This document shows positions 6,875-16,798 of a stretch of 64,000 bases of DNA, piece by piece; within the stretch, counting starts at the first letter, position 1, and the number at the start of each line of letters is the position of its first letter. The stretch is taken from the NCBI GenBank assembly GCA_016793095.1, contig JAEUJQ010000016.1:62001-126000 (forward strand), read 5' to 3'. A model generated the notes under the pieces. The model searched no databases and was not told the origin of the DNA. It saw only the letters and a list, made by a program, of their open reading frames with translations. The position numbers and the translations under genes were made by a program. This DNA is from Myxococcaceae bacterium (GTDB lineage: Bacteria; Myxococcota; Myxococcia; Myxococcales; Myxococcaceae).

Positions 6875-9580
6875 CTACTTCGGCGCGCTCACCTTCTTGA
6901 AGTCGCCCACCTTCACTGCCGAGAAGCGCGCGGGCACCACGGCCTTCTTCAACGCCGCGTTCACGTCCTTCGCGGCCAGCGCCTTCACCGCGTCGTCGAA
7001 CTTCTGCTCGAAGGCGAAGGTGCGGCCGGTCTCGAGCTGCTCGGTGAGCTCGCTGGCCACTCCCTCGTCGCTCGCGCGGCCCTGCTCGCGCTGCTGCAAG
7101 AGGCCCTTGCGCGCCAGCTCGAGCTCGGCGTCGGTGAAGCCCTTGTCCACCGCGAGCGTGAGCTCCTCCTTGAAGCCCTGCTCGACCTTCGGCGCGTTCT
7201 CGGGCGCCGAGATCGCGTAGCCCATGAGCGCGGCGTTGTCCTCGAAGGTGCCCGCGCGGAAGAAGGTGCCCGCGCCATAGCTCCAGCCCTCCTTCTCGCG
7301 CAGCCGCTGGGGCACGCGCCCGTTCAGGAAGCCGCCGCCCAGCATCGCGTCGGCCAGCACCAGCGCGGGGTAGTCGGCGTCGGTCTCCTTCATCGGCAGC
7401 GTCACGCCGGTGACGAAGCAGGCCATCGCCTTGTCGGGCGTGTCCTGGGTGAGGTGCTTCGGCTCCACCGGCTGGTGCGGCCGCGGAATGCGCGTGTACG
7501 GCACCTTCGCCTTGAAGCCGCCCAGGCCGGCGGTGAGCTGCGCCTTCACCTGCTCGGGGTCGAAGTCGCCGACGAAGGCGCCGAAGCCCGCGCCCGCGCC
7601 GTACAGCTTCCCGTGGAAGGCCTTGAGCTCGTCCACCTTCGCCGCCTTCGTCTCCGCCATGGACTCGTCGAAGGTGAGGACCGCGAACGGGTGGCCCTTC
7701 GGCCAGGCGTTGAGCGCCTTCTGCAGGCCGAGGAAGGCGAGGGAGTTCGGGTCGTCCTTCTTCTGCTCGAGGTCGGCCAGCACCTCACGCTTGAGCGCCT
7801 CGAGCTCGTTGGCGTCGAAGGCCGGTTGGGTGAGGGCCTCCATCACGAGCGCGAGGCTGCCTTCGAGCTGCGGGCGGCGCACCTCGATGGACAGCACGAC
7901 GCCTTGCGGCTCGGCCCGCACGTGCACCTGGGCGCGCAGCGCGTCGAGGGCATCCTTGAACTGCTGCCGCGTCTTCGTCTTCGTGCCGCGCAGCAGCATG
8001 CGGGCCGTCAGCTCGCCGATCGTCTTCTGGTTCGTGAGGCTGGCTGCGTCGCCGTACGCGAGGCGCAGGGCCGCCCGCACCGTCTCGCCGCGCGTCTTCT
8101 TGGGCAGGAGCGCCAGCTTGAGGCCGAACGGGAGCGCGGTGCGCGTGGTGCGCGCGTCGAGGTTCTGGTTCGTCGCCTCGAAGACCTCCCCCTTCGAGAG
8201 CGCCTCCTGGCCCTTGTAGGTGTTGAGGACCGGCCCGAGGTCCACGAGCGCGGGGATCTCGCTGCGGTCGGGCGCGGGCGTCGGCACGTACTCGCCCAAC
8301 GTGCGGTTCGACGCCTTGAGGTACCGGGCGGCGACGCGCTGCGCCTCGGCGGTGGTGACGGCCTTGATGCGGTCGCGGTGCAGGAAGAGGAGCCGCCAGT
8401 CGCCCATCGCCGCGAACTCGGACAGCAGCACGCCGATGCGCTCGGAGTCGTTCAAGATGAGCTCGATCTGCTTGAGCAGCTGGCTCTTCGCGCGCTCGAC
8501 CTCCGCGTCCGTCACCGGAGCCTTCGCCACCCCTTCCACGGTGGACAGCAGCAGCTCGCGCGCGGGCCCGGGGGGATCCTTCTCGTTCAGCTCGACGTAG
8601 CAGAGCAGCGCGCCCGGCTCCTTGAGCTGGAAGTTGAAGCAGCCCGTCTTCGCGGCCTTCTTCCCCTCGACGAGGCCCTTGTAGAGCCGGCCCGATGGCG
8701 AGTCGCCGAGCACCTGGGTGATGACGTCAACGGCGGCGTAGTCGGGGTCGCTGCCCGCGGGCACGTGGTAGCCCACCGCGAGCACCGGCGTGCCGCCCAC
8801 CCGTCGCACCATCACCGCGCGCTCGCCGTCCTGCACCGGCTCCACCGTGTACGTGGTGGGCAGTTGGCGCTTCGGCTTCGGGATCTTGCCGAACGCGGCG
8901 GCGACCCACTCCAGCGCCTTCGCCTCGTCGAACTTGCCGGCGATGACGAGCAGCGCGTTGTCGGGCTGGTAGTAGCGCGCGTAGAAGGCCTGCAGGCGCT
9001 CCTGGGGCACCGTCTCGATGTCGCTGCGGGCGCCGATGGTGGTGGCGCCGTAGTTGTGCCACGTGTACGCGGCCGACATCACGCGGTCGAAGAGCACGCT
9101 CTGCGGCGAGTTCTCACCCATCTCGAACTCGTTGCGCACCACCGTCATCTCGGGCGCGAGCTTCTCCTTCGTGATGATGGTGTTCACCAGGCGGTCGGCC
9201 TCGAGCGAGAGCGCCCACTTCAGGTTCTCGTCCGAGGCGGCGAGCGTCTCGTAGTAGTTCGTGCGGTCGTACCAGGTGGTGCCGTTCGCGTCGGCGCCGC
9301 GCTCGGTGAGGGACTTCTTGATGTCCTTGAAGGCCTTCGTCTCCTTGAAGAGCAGGTGCTCGAGCAGGTGCGCCATGCCCTTCTCGCCGTAGTCCTCGTG
9401 GCGGCTGCCGACGAAGAGCGTGAGGTTCACCGTCACCGTGGGCTTCGAGGTGTCGGGCACGAGCAGCACCTTGAGGCCATTGGGCAGCGCGTACTCGGTG
9501 AGGCCTTCGACCGAGGCCACCTGGGCGGGCTTCACGGGCGCGCCGGCGAGGGCGGCGGAGACGAGAGTGACGAGGAGCAT
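6875..9580 (-). CDS. M16 family zinc metallopeptidase (pitrilysin-like), two-lobed
   Basis: A 901-residue secreted or periplasmic peptidase. After a signal-like N-terminus (about 1-16) the first M16 lobe carries the inverted zinc motif HLLEH (His71, Glu74, His75) with the downstream Glu in RNEFEMGE. Two more M16 C-type domains and a second, inactive N-type lobe follow, giving the usual 900-residue clamshell. The closest relatives by pattern are bacterial zinc proteases that degrade peptides outside the cytoplasm. Stop codon TAG. TAGTGT lies 9 nt before the ATG with no Shine-Dalgarno. It is upstream of and probably co-transcribed with miaE. Confidence 0.92.
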   Translation of the reverse strand: MLLVTLVSAALAGAPVKPAQVASVEGLTEYALPNGLKVLLVPDTSKPTVTVNLTLFVGSRHEDYGEKGMAHLLEHLLFKETKAFKDIKKSLTERGADANGTTWYDRTNYYETLAASDENLKWALSLEADRLVNTIITKEKLAPEMTVVRNEFEMGENSPQSVLFDRVMSAAYTWHNYGATTIGARSDIETVPQERLQAFYARYYQPDNALLVIAGKFDEAKALEWVAAAFGKIPKPKRQLPTTYTVEPVQDGERAVMVRRVGGTPVLAVGYHVPAGSDPDYAAVDVITQVLGDSPSGRLYKGLVEGKKAAKTGCFNFQLKEPGALLCYVELNEKDPPGPARELLLSTVEGVAKAPVTDAEVERAKSQLLKQIELILNDSERIGVLLSEFAAMGDWRLLFLHRDRIKAVTTAEAQRVAARYLKASNRTLGEYVPTPAPDRSEIPALVDLGPVLNTYKGQEALSKGEVFEATNQNLDARTTRTALPFGLKLALLPKKTRGETVRAALRLAYGDAASLTNQKTIGELTARMLLRGTKTKTRQQFKDALDALRAQVHVRAEPQGVVLSIEVRRPQLEGSLALVMEALTQPAFDANELEALKREVLADLEQKKDDPNSLAFLGLQKALNAWPKGHPFAVLTFDESMAETKAAKVDELKAFHGKLYGAGAGFGAFVGDFDPEQVKAQLTAGLGGFKAKVPYTRIPRPHQPVEPKHLTQDTPDKAMACFVTGVTLPMKETDADYPALVLADAMLGGGFLNGRVPQRLREKEGWSYGAGTFFRAGTFEDNAALMGYAISAPENAPKVEQGFKEELTLAVDKGFTDAELELARKGLLQQREQGRASDEGVASELTEQLETGRTFAFEQKFDDAVKALAAKDVNAALKKAVVPARFSAVKVGDFKKVSAPK

Positions 9581-9589
9581 GGCGCGCTG

Positions 9590-9615
9590 ACACTACGACT
9601 CGCGCGCAGCGTCAA
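9590..9615 (-). promoter_or_regulatory. Putative promoter TTGACG / TAGTGT
   Basis: TAGTGT (9590-9595) lies 9 nt before the M16 ATG. TTGACG at 9610-9615 resembles a -35 but the 14-base spacing is short, so the -35 assignment is doubtful. Confidence 0.35.
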
Positions 9616-9714
9616 TGCATTGGTGCAGGGCCGTGGTCCGCCGCCGAGGAGCGGGTGTTGAGGCTGGCGTGGCAGCTCGAGTCGCTCGCGGTGCGGCCGA
9701 CGACCCGGTGAGAC

Positions 9715-12700
9715 CTACTGGGGTGTGGCCGTCTTCACGAGCCCAGCGGACGTGTTGCCCACGGCGTCGGTCGCGCAGAGCCGGTACGTGACCGCCGCGC
9801 CCGGAGCGAGGCCCGTGTGCGAGAAGCTGGTCCCCGTGGTGGACGTCAGGACGACCCCGGCCGCGCAGGAGGGCACGGTGGTGCCCGGCTTCCACACCAC
9901 GCGGTAGCTGGCGACGCCGCTGTGCGCGTCGGTGATTCCGCTCCACGTCAAGGTCACCGAGCCAGGGCCTGGCGTCGCGGTGAAGGTGCCACCCGCCGGG
10001 GCCGTGGTGTCGAGGGTGATGCTGGCGGTCGCGGGCGTCGGCGAGACGTTGCCGTACACGTCACGGAACCACACGCGCACGGTCTTCAGGCCAGAGCCGC
10101 TCGCGAGCGTCCACGTCTTCGTCGTCATGTACGCGACCCAGGCCGTGCACGTCGTCGTGTTCGACAGGCACATGCTGGTGATGGGGCTCGCGTCGGTGGC
10201 GGTGAGCGCGAGCGTGACGCTGGCGGAGCCCGTCACCGTCGCGCCGCCGACGATCGAGGCCGTCCCCGTGGGGCCGACGAACTCGGGCGCTGGCATGCCG
10301 GTGGTGGCGACGCCCGTGGACAGGTTGCCGGCGACGTCGCGGGCGCACACGCGGAAGCCGTAGGTCGTGCCGTTCGTGAGCCCTGTCTGGCTCAGCGTCG
10401 AGGCGGTGATGTTCGACGCGAGCACCGTGCCCGTCGTGCAGTTCGGCGGCGCGCCGTTGACGTTCATGACGACGCTGTAGCTGGCCACGCCGCTGGTGGC
10501 GTCGGCGAAGCCCGACCAGACCAGATCGATGCGCGCGTCTCCGCGGACGACGCTGACGGTGCCGGCGGTGGGCGGCGCCGTGTCCAACGAGATGGTGTCG
10601 GAGGCTGGCTCAGACACGTTGCCCCACCTGTCCTTGAACCACACGCGCACCGTCCGCAGGCCGGAGCCGGCCGTCAGCGTGAACGCCACCAGCGGGCTGA
10701 AGCTCTGCCAGGCCGTGCAGGTGGCCGTGTTGCTCGCGCAGAGCTGGGCAACCCCGCTGGCGTCGCTGGCGGAGAGCGAGAGCAGCGCAGAGGTGCTCTT
10801 CGCCCAGGCCGCGTCGTCGTTGATGCGCACCGTGCCTGTCGGCGGCACGAACTCAGGGGCTGCGCGGGCCGTCACCGCCACGCCCGTCGAGACGTTGCCC
10901 GCCGCGTCCAGCGCGCACACGCGGTAGCCGAAGGTGAGGCCGTTCGACAGCGGGGTGTGCACGAAGGACGTCGCGGTGCCGGTGTAGAGGACCGAGCCCA
11001 CGGAGCACGACGCCGGCGCCGTGTTCGCCTGGGAGACCACCTTGTAGCTCGCCAGCCCGCTCAGCGCGTCGGAGAAGCCGGCCCAGCTCAACGCCACCTG
11101 CGCGTCGCCGCCCGCCGCCGTCACCGTGCCGTTCGTCGGCGGGGTGGAGTCGAGGACGATGGTGTCGCTCGCCGCGGGGCTGACGTTGCCCGCCTCGTCG
11201 CGGAAGAAGACCCGCACGGTCTTGATGCCGCTGCCCGAGGTGAGCGTCCACGCCGACGACGTCGCGTACGTCTTCCAGCTCGAGCACGTGGTGGTGTTGG
11301 TGAGGCACATCGACGTCACCTGACCGTCGTCGGTGGCCGAGAGGGTGAGGGTGACGGCGGTGGTGCGGATCGCCTCGGCGCCGCCCTGAATGGTGACGGA
11401 CCCGCTCGGGGCAGTGCTGCCCGCCGCCTGGTTCATCGTCACCGACCGACCGGCGATGACGAGCGTCGCCGCGCGCGCGCCCCCCGTGTTCGGGGCGACG
11501 GTGGCCGTCACGGTGGCGGGCCCGGTCCCGCTCGCCTGCAGCGACACCCAGCCGACCGCTGACGACGCCGTCCAGGCACACGAAGCCCCCGTGCTGATGG
11601 TGAACGAGGCGGGGCCCCCGTTCGCGCCGACTGACGCGCTCGTCGGCGACACGGCATACACACACCCGCCGGCCACGACGGTGGACAGATCGAGCCGCGG
11701 CTTCGCGACGCCGTTGCGGTGGTCGACGACGGTAGAGCCCGAGGTCACCAGGCGCTGCAGCCGCTCCTCGACGGAGTCCGCAGGGAACGCCGCGGCGAGC
11801 ACCGCGATCCCGCCCGCGACGTGTGGCGTCGCCTGGGAGGTGCCGGACATGGTGATGCCAGCCGCCGTGATGGACGAGCCCGGCGCGACCAGCGTGATGA
11901 ACGAGGCCGAGTTCGAGAAGCACGTCACCCGGTCGGCGGCGGTCACGGCGTCGGTGCAGGTGGACCAGCTCAGGCTGCCGAGGTTGGAGTCGTAGACGGC
12001 CCCGACGGACACCGCGGCGGGCACGCAGGCCGGCGACGAGATGGACGAGGTGTACCCGTTGTTGCCCGTCGCCACCGCCGAGAGAATCCCCGCGCTCTTC
12101 GCCGCCGCGACGGACGAGGCGAACACGTCGGTGGAGCACGGCGCCGAGGCGCTGCCGCCGCCGAGGCTCATGTTGAGCGCGACGATGTTGTACGTGGTGC
12201 GGTTCTGGATGCACCAGTCGATGGCCGCGAGGATGTGGTTCGAGTACGCGAGCCCGCCGCTGAAGACGTCGAGCCCCAGCACCCGCGCGCCGGGTGCGAC
12301 CCCCAGCACGATGCCCGCCACGTTGGTGCCATGGCCATGGTCGTCGAGCGCGTTGTCGGTGGGGGCGAAGTCCTGCACGAAGGGAACGCGGCAGGTGCCC
12401 GGGCTGCCCGGCGCAGTGCACGAGCCGAACGCCGCGCGCGTGTAGTCGAGGCCGGTGTCGAGGACCGCGACCGTCGCCCCCTCACCGCGATGTCCGGCAG
12501 CGAGCGCGGCTGGCTGGTTGATGAGCGCGAGGCTCTGCGTCAACGCAAGCTCGTACGCGGCGTTCGCGTGCACGCGCTTCACCATCGGGCTGGTCCCGAG
12601 CCGCACCAGGTCGGCCTCGGTGTCGAGCACCAGCGCGAGCACCGGCAGGTGGCGGTAGAGGGTGGCCTCGACGGGCTCCGAGAGCAGCGCGCGGATCGCG

Positions 12701-12933
12701 TCCTTCCGCGCGTCGAGCTGCACCTGGGTGGGCGAGCGGTCGTCGTCTCCGGAGACGAGCGGCTGGGCGGTGGACGACGAGGGCAGCTCGACCTCGACCA
12801 GAGCGAGGGTCGGTCCCACACGCACCTGTGTCACCACCTCGGGGGCGATCTTCCCGTCCAGCGACACCGGAAGGAGCGCCTCACCGCAACCCAGCACCAG
12901 CACTGCCACCGCACTGGTCAGGAGCCGTCGCAT
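9715..12933 (-). CDS. Subtilisin-like serine protease with BACON-like and three tandem modules
   Basis: A 1072-residue lipoprotein (lipobox LVLGC, Cys16). The S8 catalytic domain spans about 120-400 with triad Asp159 (AVLDTG), His201 (HGHGTNVAG) and Ser366 (GTSQATP), and oxyanion Asn in ATGNNG. An inhibitor-like N-terminal segment precedes it. Residues about 410-495 resemble a BACON domain (Cys-Ala-Trp-Thr, VTMNQ). Three modules of about 185 residues follow, each an Ig-like block (CLxNTTTC, TLxSGSGxKTVRVWFRD) plus an FN3-like block (GLxSYKVV, YRVCAxDxAGNxSTG), likely for substrate or surface binding. ATG 12933 was chosen because the upstream in-frame start lacks a signal peptide. Confidence 0.92.
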   Translation of the reverse strand: MRRLLTSAVAVLVLGCGEALLPVSLDGKIAPEVVTQVRVGPTLALVEVELPSSSTAQPLVSGDDDRSPTQVQLDARKDAIRALLSEPVEATLYRHLPVLALVLDTEADLVRLGTSPMVKRVHANAAYELALTQSLALINQPAALAAGHRGEGATVAVLDTGLDYTRAAFGSCTAPGSPGTCRVPFVQDFAPTDNALDDHGHGTNVAGIVLGVAPGARVLGLDVFSGGLAYSNHILAAIDWCIQNRTTYNIVALNMSLGGGSASAPCSTDVFASSVAAAKSAGILSAVATGNNGYTSSISSPACVPAAVSVGAVYDSNLGSLSWSTCTDAVTAADRVTCFSNSASFITLVAPGSSITAAGITMSGTSQATPHVAGGIAVLAAAFPADSVEERLQRLVTSGSTVVDHRNGVAKPRLDLSTVVAGGCVYAVSPTSASVGANGGPASFTISTGASCAWTASSAVGWVSLQASGTGPATVTATVAPNTGGARAATLVIAGRSVTMNQAAGSTAPSGSVTIQGGAEAIRTTAVTLTLSATDDGQVTSMCLTNTTTCSSWKTYATSSAWTLTSGSGIKTVRVFFRDEAGNVSPAASDTIVLDSTPPTNGTVTAAGGDAQVALSWAGFSDALSGLASYKVVSQANTAPASCSVGSVLYTGTATSFVHTPLSNGLTFGYRVCALDAAGNVSTGVAVTARAAPEFVPPTGTVRINDDAAWAKSTSALLSLSASDASGVAQLCASNTATCTAWQSFSPLVAFTLTAGSGLRTVRVWFKDRWGNVSEPASDTISLDTAPPTAGTVSVVRGDARIDLVWSGFADATSGVASYSVVMNVNGAPPNCTTGTVLASNITASTLSQTGLTNGTTYGFRVCARDVAGNLSTGVATTGMPAPEFVGPTGTASIVGGATVTGSASVTLALTATDASPITSMCLSNTTTCTAWVAYMTTKTWTLASGSGLKTVRVWFRDVYGNVSPTPATASITLDTTAPAGGTFTATPGPGSVTLTWSGITDAHSGVASYRVVWKPGTTVPSCAAGVVLTSTTGTSFSHTGLAPGAAVTYRLCATDAVGNTSAGLVKTATPQ

Positions 12934-13139
12934 GCGGGGTGGGTGTGCATGGCGCCGGCCAGCGCCAGACCTGCACACTCCCGCCTCGCTCGTGACCCTG
13001 GCGCGGGTCAGCCGTGACTGGCGCCGCCGGTCGCACCCAGGCAGGCGAGCCGGCGTTCGACGGGACTGAAGCCAGCGCGACGACCTTCTCTTCGGTCAGC
13101 GCGAGTGAGAGGGTCGCAACTCCGCCCACGGAGGCACCG

Positions 13140-14462
13140 ATGGCCCGAACGATGGTGACGACGCTCTGTCTGCTCGCTGCGGCTTGTGGGCAACGGGGCG
13201 GGACGACCGACGGCGGCCATGCAGGTGGTGGGAACGCTGGCGGCTCCACCGGCGGTGGGAGCGCTGGCGGCTCCATCGGCGGTGGGAGCGCTGGCGGCTC
13301 CATCGGTGGTGGGAGCGCTGGCGGCTCCGTCGGTGGCGGGAGCGCTGGCGGCTCCATCGGTGGCGGGAGCGCTGGCGGCGCGGCCGGTGGGGGTGGAGGC
13401 TCCTTCTCGTGTGACGGCGTGACGGGCAGCCGCAGCCCGCTGCCGGTGTGCAGCCCGACGAGGCCCTGCACGAGGCCACTGGCGGGTCCGGTGATCACCA
13501 CGGCGACGCGCGTGCCCGTGTGCCGAACCACCGCCACCGATCGGCCATCGTTCGACGACGGCGCGCCGCTGGTTCGGCCAGGCATCGACGGCACGGCGCG
13601 GTACGCGTGCTTCTTCTCTCCGCCCGGCGCGTCGGCGGCCTCACCGCGTCCGCTCCTCGTCTGGTTCCACGGGAGCGGCGGGTCAGCGCAGGACGTCTAC
13701 GATCACACGTTGTTGCGCGCGAAGGCCCCCACGTGGGCGCTCGTCCCTGACGGTGGTCCAGGCTTCCACCTGCTCAGCGTTCAAGCACGCAACCTGCACT
13801 GGCCGACCACCACCCGGGAAGACGGCACGAAGCACGACATCTACTTCCGCGACTTCGGCGCGCCCTCGACCAACCCGGACTTCGCCAACGTCGATGCCCT
13901 CATCGACGACCTGGTCGACGCCGGCGCGGTCGACCGCGCGCGCATCTTCACCAGCGGGTGGTCCAACGGAGCGCGGTTCGCCCAGGCCTACGCCCTCGCG
14001 CGTCACGACGGCGGCACCCCGTGGGGCCACCACGTGCGCGCGACGGCCATCTTCTCAGGCACCAGCCCCTTCGAGACGCCAGACCCCTCGGTGAGGCCGT
14101 CGTGCGGGTTGCAGAACCCCGCGCGCTCGAGCCTGCCCATGTTCCTGCTGAGCCGCTCCTGCGACATCCTCGCGTGCAACGCGGCGCAGGCGGACGGCTT
14201 CCGCGACGCGGGCGTCGAGGTGACGCCGGGCGACCTGATGGACGAGTGGGTGACCGACCTGCGCTCGCGCCTGGCGAACCCGAACGTCACCTGGCAGCGC
14301 ATCTCGGGCACCGGCCTGCCCGTCAACGCCTGCGCACCGGCCCCGCTCTGCACGCCGGTCGTCGCGCTCGTCAACCACGCGCGGTGGCCCGACGGCCTCA
14401 ACGACAACCAGGGCAACGACAACGAGCCCCGGCTGCTCGACGCGCTTCGCGACGCGCCCTGA
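13140..14462 (+). CDS. PHB-depolymerase/feruloyl-esterase-like lipoprotein
   Basis: A 440-residue secreted alpha/beta hydrolase. The signal peptide ends in a lipobox (LAAAC). A Gly-rich spacer with a 10-residue period (GGGSAGGSIG) covers about residues 25-85. The hydrolase domain shows the oxyanion motif WFHGSGGS and nucleophile elbow GWSNGA (Ser275), with an Asp/His pair towards the C-terminus; the pattern fits the PHB depolymerase/LpqC-type esterase group. The substrate is unknown. GGAGG is placed 5-9 bases before the ATG at 13140, which decides this start over an upstream in-frame ATG at 13014. Divergent from the subtilase gene. Confidence 0.85.
   Translation: MARTMVTTLCLLAAACGQRGGTTDGGHAGGGNAGGSTGGGSAGGSIGGGSAGGSIGGGSAGGSVGGGSAGGSIGGGSAGGAAGGGGGSFSCDGVTGSRSPLPVCSPTRPCTRPLAGPVITTATRVPVCRTTATDRPSFDDGAPLVRPGIDGTARYACFFSPPGASAASPRPLLVWFHGSGGSAQDVYDHTLLRAKAPTWALVPDGGPGFHLLSVQARNLHWPTTTREDGTKHDIYFRDFGAPSTNPDFANVDALIDDLVDAGAVDRARIFTSGWSNGARFAQAYALARHDGGTPWGHHVRATAIFSGTSPFETPDPSVRPSCGLQNPARSSLPMFLLSRSCDILACNAAQADGFRDAGVEVTPGDLMDEWVTDLRSRLANPNVTWQRISGTGLPVNACAPAPLCTPVVALVNHARWPDGLNDNQGNDNEPRLLDALRDAP
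13226..13385 (+). repeat. 30-base tandem repeat coding GGGSAGGSIG
   Basis: Five near-identical 30-base units in frame within the esterase gene; they encode the flexible spacer after the lipid anchor. Confidence 0.85.
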
Positions 14463-14476
14463 GCCCGCCCTCGAGG

Positions 14477-16798
14477 TCACGGCGTGATGGACGTGAAGAG
14501 GTCGAACGCCCCCGCGCCGCTCGCCGAGTACGAGTCCACCACGAGGTAGACCGTGCGATCCGCCATCGACGCGTTCGTGAAGCGCACCGTCTCGGCGCCA
14601 GAGACCGACGAGTCGCTGCCGTCGAGGCACGTCGTCGTCATGCTGCAGGCGGTCGGATCGATGACGTACAGCGACGCGTCCCACCCGTTGGGGATGACGA
14701 CGCCCGTGAGCTGCTTGCCGGCCGGCACGGTGATGCTGAACACGCGATCGGCGCCCCGGTTCTGGAAGCCGGTGCAGCTCGACGCGGTCTCGACGTCGTT
14801 CAGGTAGCTGGCCGTCGTCAGGCCCGTGAGCGAACCCGACGTCGTGATGGGCTGCGGCGCCTGGCAGACGTCGCCCGGCATCGCCGCGAACGGCACCACC
14901 TCGGTCGCGATGGTGAAGGCTCCGAAGTGGGTGTCTGCGTGGCCGTCCACCACGAGGAGCGCGGTGGTGGGGGCGCTGGTGACGTTGCGCACGAGCACCT
15001 CCTCGACGGACGCGGTGCGCGGCCCGTCGGACGACGTGAGGCACGTCGCGGCGAGGGTGCCGGCGTCGGTGGTGAAGCCGCACGCGCCCGGCGACGAGAG
15101 GACGTTCAACACCGCGTCCCAGCCGTCGGCCGTCACCGTCGCGCGCACCATCGAGGACGGCGGCACGGTGAGTGAGAAGACGCCGTCGGGCGCGGTCGAG
15201 CTGGCTGCGCAGCCTCCGTTGCCGAAGAAGTCATAGCGGCTCGCGCGCCCGGTGGTGGTCGACACGAAGGTGCCCGCATCGAGGGCGGTCGGCGCGGCGC
15301 AGGTGTCTCCGGCGATGACGAGGGGCGGCGAGGCGCTGAGCGTCGCCGAGATGGTGAACGAACCCGTCGCCGTCACCGTGTCCACCACGAGCAACACCGT
15401 CTGTGCCGTGGCCGCCAGGTTGTCCCACTGCACGCGCTCAGGGGCGCCCGACAGCCCGTCTTCGGCGCCGGCGAGGCAGACCCCTGAGGCGCAGTCCGCG
15501 GCGGTCGCGAGGAGGCTCAGGCTCGGGTCGAGGTTGCCCGAGGGCGTGACGACCGCCACCAGCCGCTGCCCGGCGGGGACCACCACGCTGTACACCCGGT
15601 CGGCGCCGCTGTGGAACTCGCACCGGCCCGACGAGGTGACGCCGTAGTCGTCGGTCAAGCCGGTGAAGAGCTGGTTGGTGAGCGGCGTGCCCGGCGTCAG
15701 CGTCGTCGGCGCCTCGCAGGTGTCGCCCGCGGTGATGGGAGAGAAGACGACCGAGAGCGCGAAGGTGCCGGAGTCGCGCGGGCCGAAGCCATCGACGACG
15801 AGGAGAGCGGTGCGCGCCGCGCCAGCGTTCGTGAACGAGAGCTGCTCGACGCTCCCTGCGCCGGCCGAGTCAGCGCCGGCGAGGCACTGCATCCCGCCGA
15901 TGGAGGAGCCACATGCTGTCGCGTCGGCCACGAGGTTGACGGCAACGTCGAACGACGTGAGCGGAGTCACCGTCACCGCCAGCCGCGTCGCCGCGGGGAT
16001 CGACACCTCGTAGACGACGTCTCGCCCCTCGGCGCGCTGGCAGGCAGCTCCGAGCGTCCCGGTGCCGTAGTGGGGCAGCGCGAGGGCGGTCGAGCCCATC
16101 ACCACGCCTGGGCTGGCGATCACGATCGGCGCAGCGCACGTGTCTCCTGAGGACGTCGTGCTGCCGCCTGCCGCGCCGCCAGCGGAGCCGCCCGCCGAGG
16201 CCGAGCCTCCGGCCGATGCGGAGCCTCCCGCCGATGCGGAGCCACCCGCCGACGCGGAGCCACCCGCCGATGCGGAGCCACCCGCTGACGCGGAGCCACC
16301 CGCTGACGCGGAGCCACCCGCTGACGCGGAGCCTCCCGCTGACGCGGAGCCTCCAGCCGATGAGGAGCCTCCCGCCGATGAGGAGCCTCCCGCCGACGCG
16401 GAGCCTCCCGCTGACGCGGAGCCTCCAGCCGACGCGGAGCCGCCTGCCGATGCGGAGCCGCCTGCCGATGCGGAGCCGCCCGCCGACGCGGAGCCACCCG
16501 CCGACGCGGAGCCGCCCGCCGACGCGGAGCCGCCCGCCGATGCGGAGCCGCCCGCCGACGCGGAGCCGCCCGCCGACGCGGAGCCGCCAGCCTCGCCGCC
16601 CGCCGATGCGGAGCCTCCAGCGTCACCTGCGACCGGAGCACGACACGTTCCTTCAAGGCAGGCGAGGCCCGGCCCACACTGGTCGTCGGTCGTGCACCGC
16701 TCACTCGACGGCGAGAAGCACGCCGGGAGCGAGGCAACACTCATCCAGAACAGGAGGGCGCGGGCGCCCACCCGGTACGAACGCAGCGGAGTTGTCAT
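14477..16798 (-). CDS. Lipoprotein with GGSASA spacer and four pre-peptidase-type beta domains
   Basis: A 773-residue surface lipoprotein. The start MTTPLRSY at 16798 gives a signal peptide with lipobox LPAC and has a GGGAG site upstream; an earlier in-frame ATG (16891) does not. A CTTDDQC..GLAC Cys block follows, then about 24 GGSASA hexapeptides (nucleotides 16168-16624). The C-terminal two-thirds consist of four related beta domains of about 130 residues, each starting GDTCxAP and ending in a TxLLVVDG / GTFxLS strand, like the PPC (pre-peptidase C-terminal) domains. No catalytic motif is seen, so an adhesive or binding role is inferred. Confidence 0.85.
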   Translation of the reverse strand: MTTPLRSYRVGARALLFWMSVASLPACFSPSSERCTTDDQCGPGLACLEGTCRAPVAGDAGGSASAGGEAGGSASAGGSASAGGSASAGGSASAGGSASAGGSASAGGSASAGGSASAGGSASAGGSASAGGSASAGGSSSAGGSSSAGGSASAGGSASAGGSASAGGSASAGGSASAGGSASAGGSASAGGSASAGGSASAGGSAGGAAGGSTTSSGDTCAAPIVIASPGVVMGSTALALPHYGTGTLGAACQRAEGRDVVYEVSIPAATRLAVTVTPLTSFDVAVNLVADATACGSSIGGMQCLAGADSAGAGSVEQLSFTNAGAARTALLVVDGFGPRDSGTFALSVVFSPITAGDTCEAPTTLTPGTPLTNQLFTGLTDDYGVTSSGRCEFHSGADRVYSVVVPAGQRLVAVVTPSGNLDPSLSLLATAADCASGVCLAGAEDGLSGAPERVQWDNLAATAQTVLLVVDTVTATGSFTISATLSASPPLVIAGDTCAAPTALDAGTFVSTTTGRASRYDFFGNGGCAASSTAPDGVFSLTVPPSSMVRATVTADGWDAVLNVLSSPGACGFTTDAGTLAATCLTSSDGPRTASVEEVLVRNVTSAPTTALLVVDGHADTHFGAFTIATEVVPFAAMPGDVCQAPQPITTSGSLTGLTTASYLNDVETASSCTGFQNRGADRVFSITVPAGKQLTGVVIPNGWDASLYVIDPTACSMTTTCLDGSDSSVSGAETVRFTNASMADRTVYLVVDSYSASGAGAFDLFTSITP
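16168..16624 (-). repeat. 18-base minisatellite coding GGSASA
   Basis: About 24 units of 18 bases with mostly synonymous differences (GGC/GGA, TCG/TCC). The opposite strand stays open as an artefact (Ala-Glu-Pro-Pro-Ala-Asp). Confidence 0.85.
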
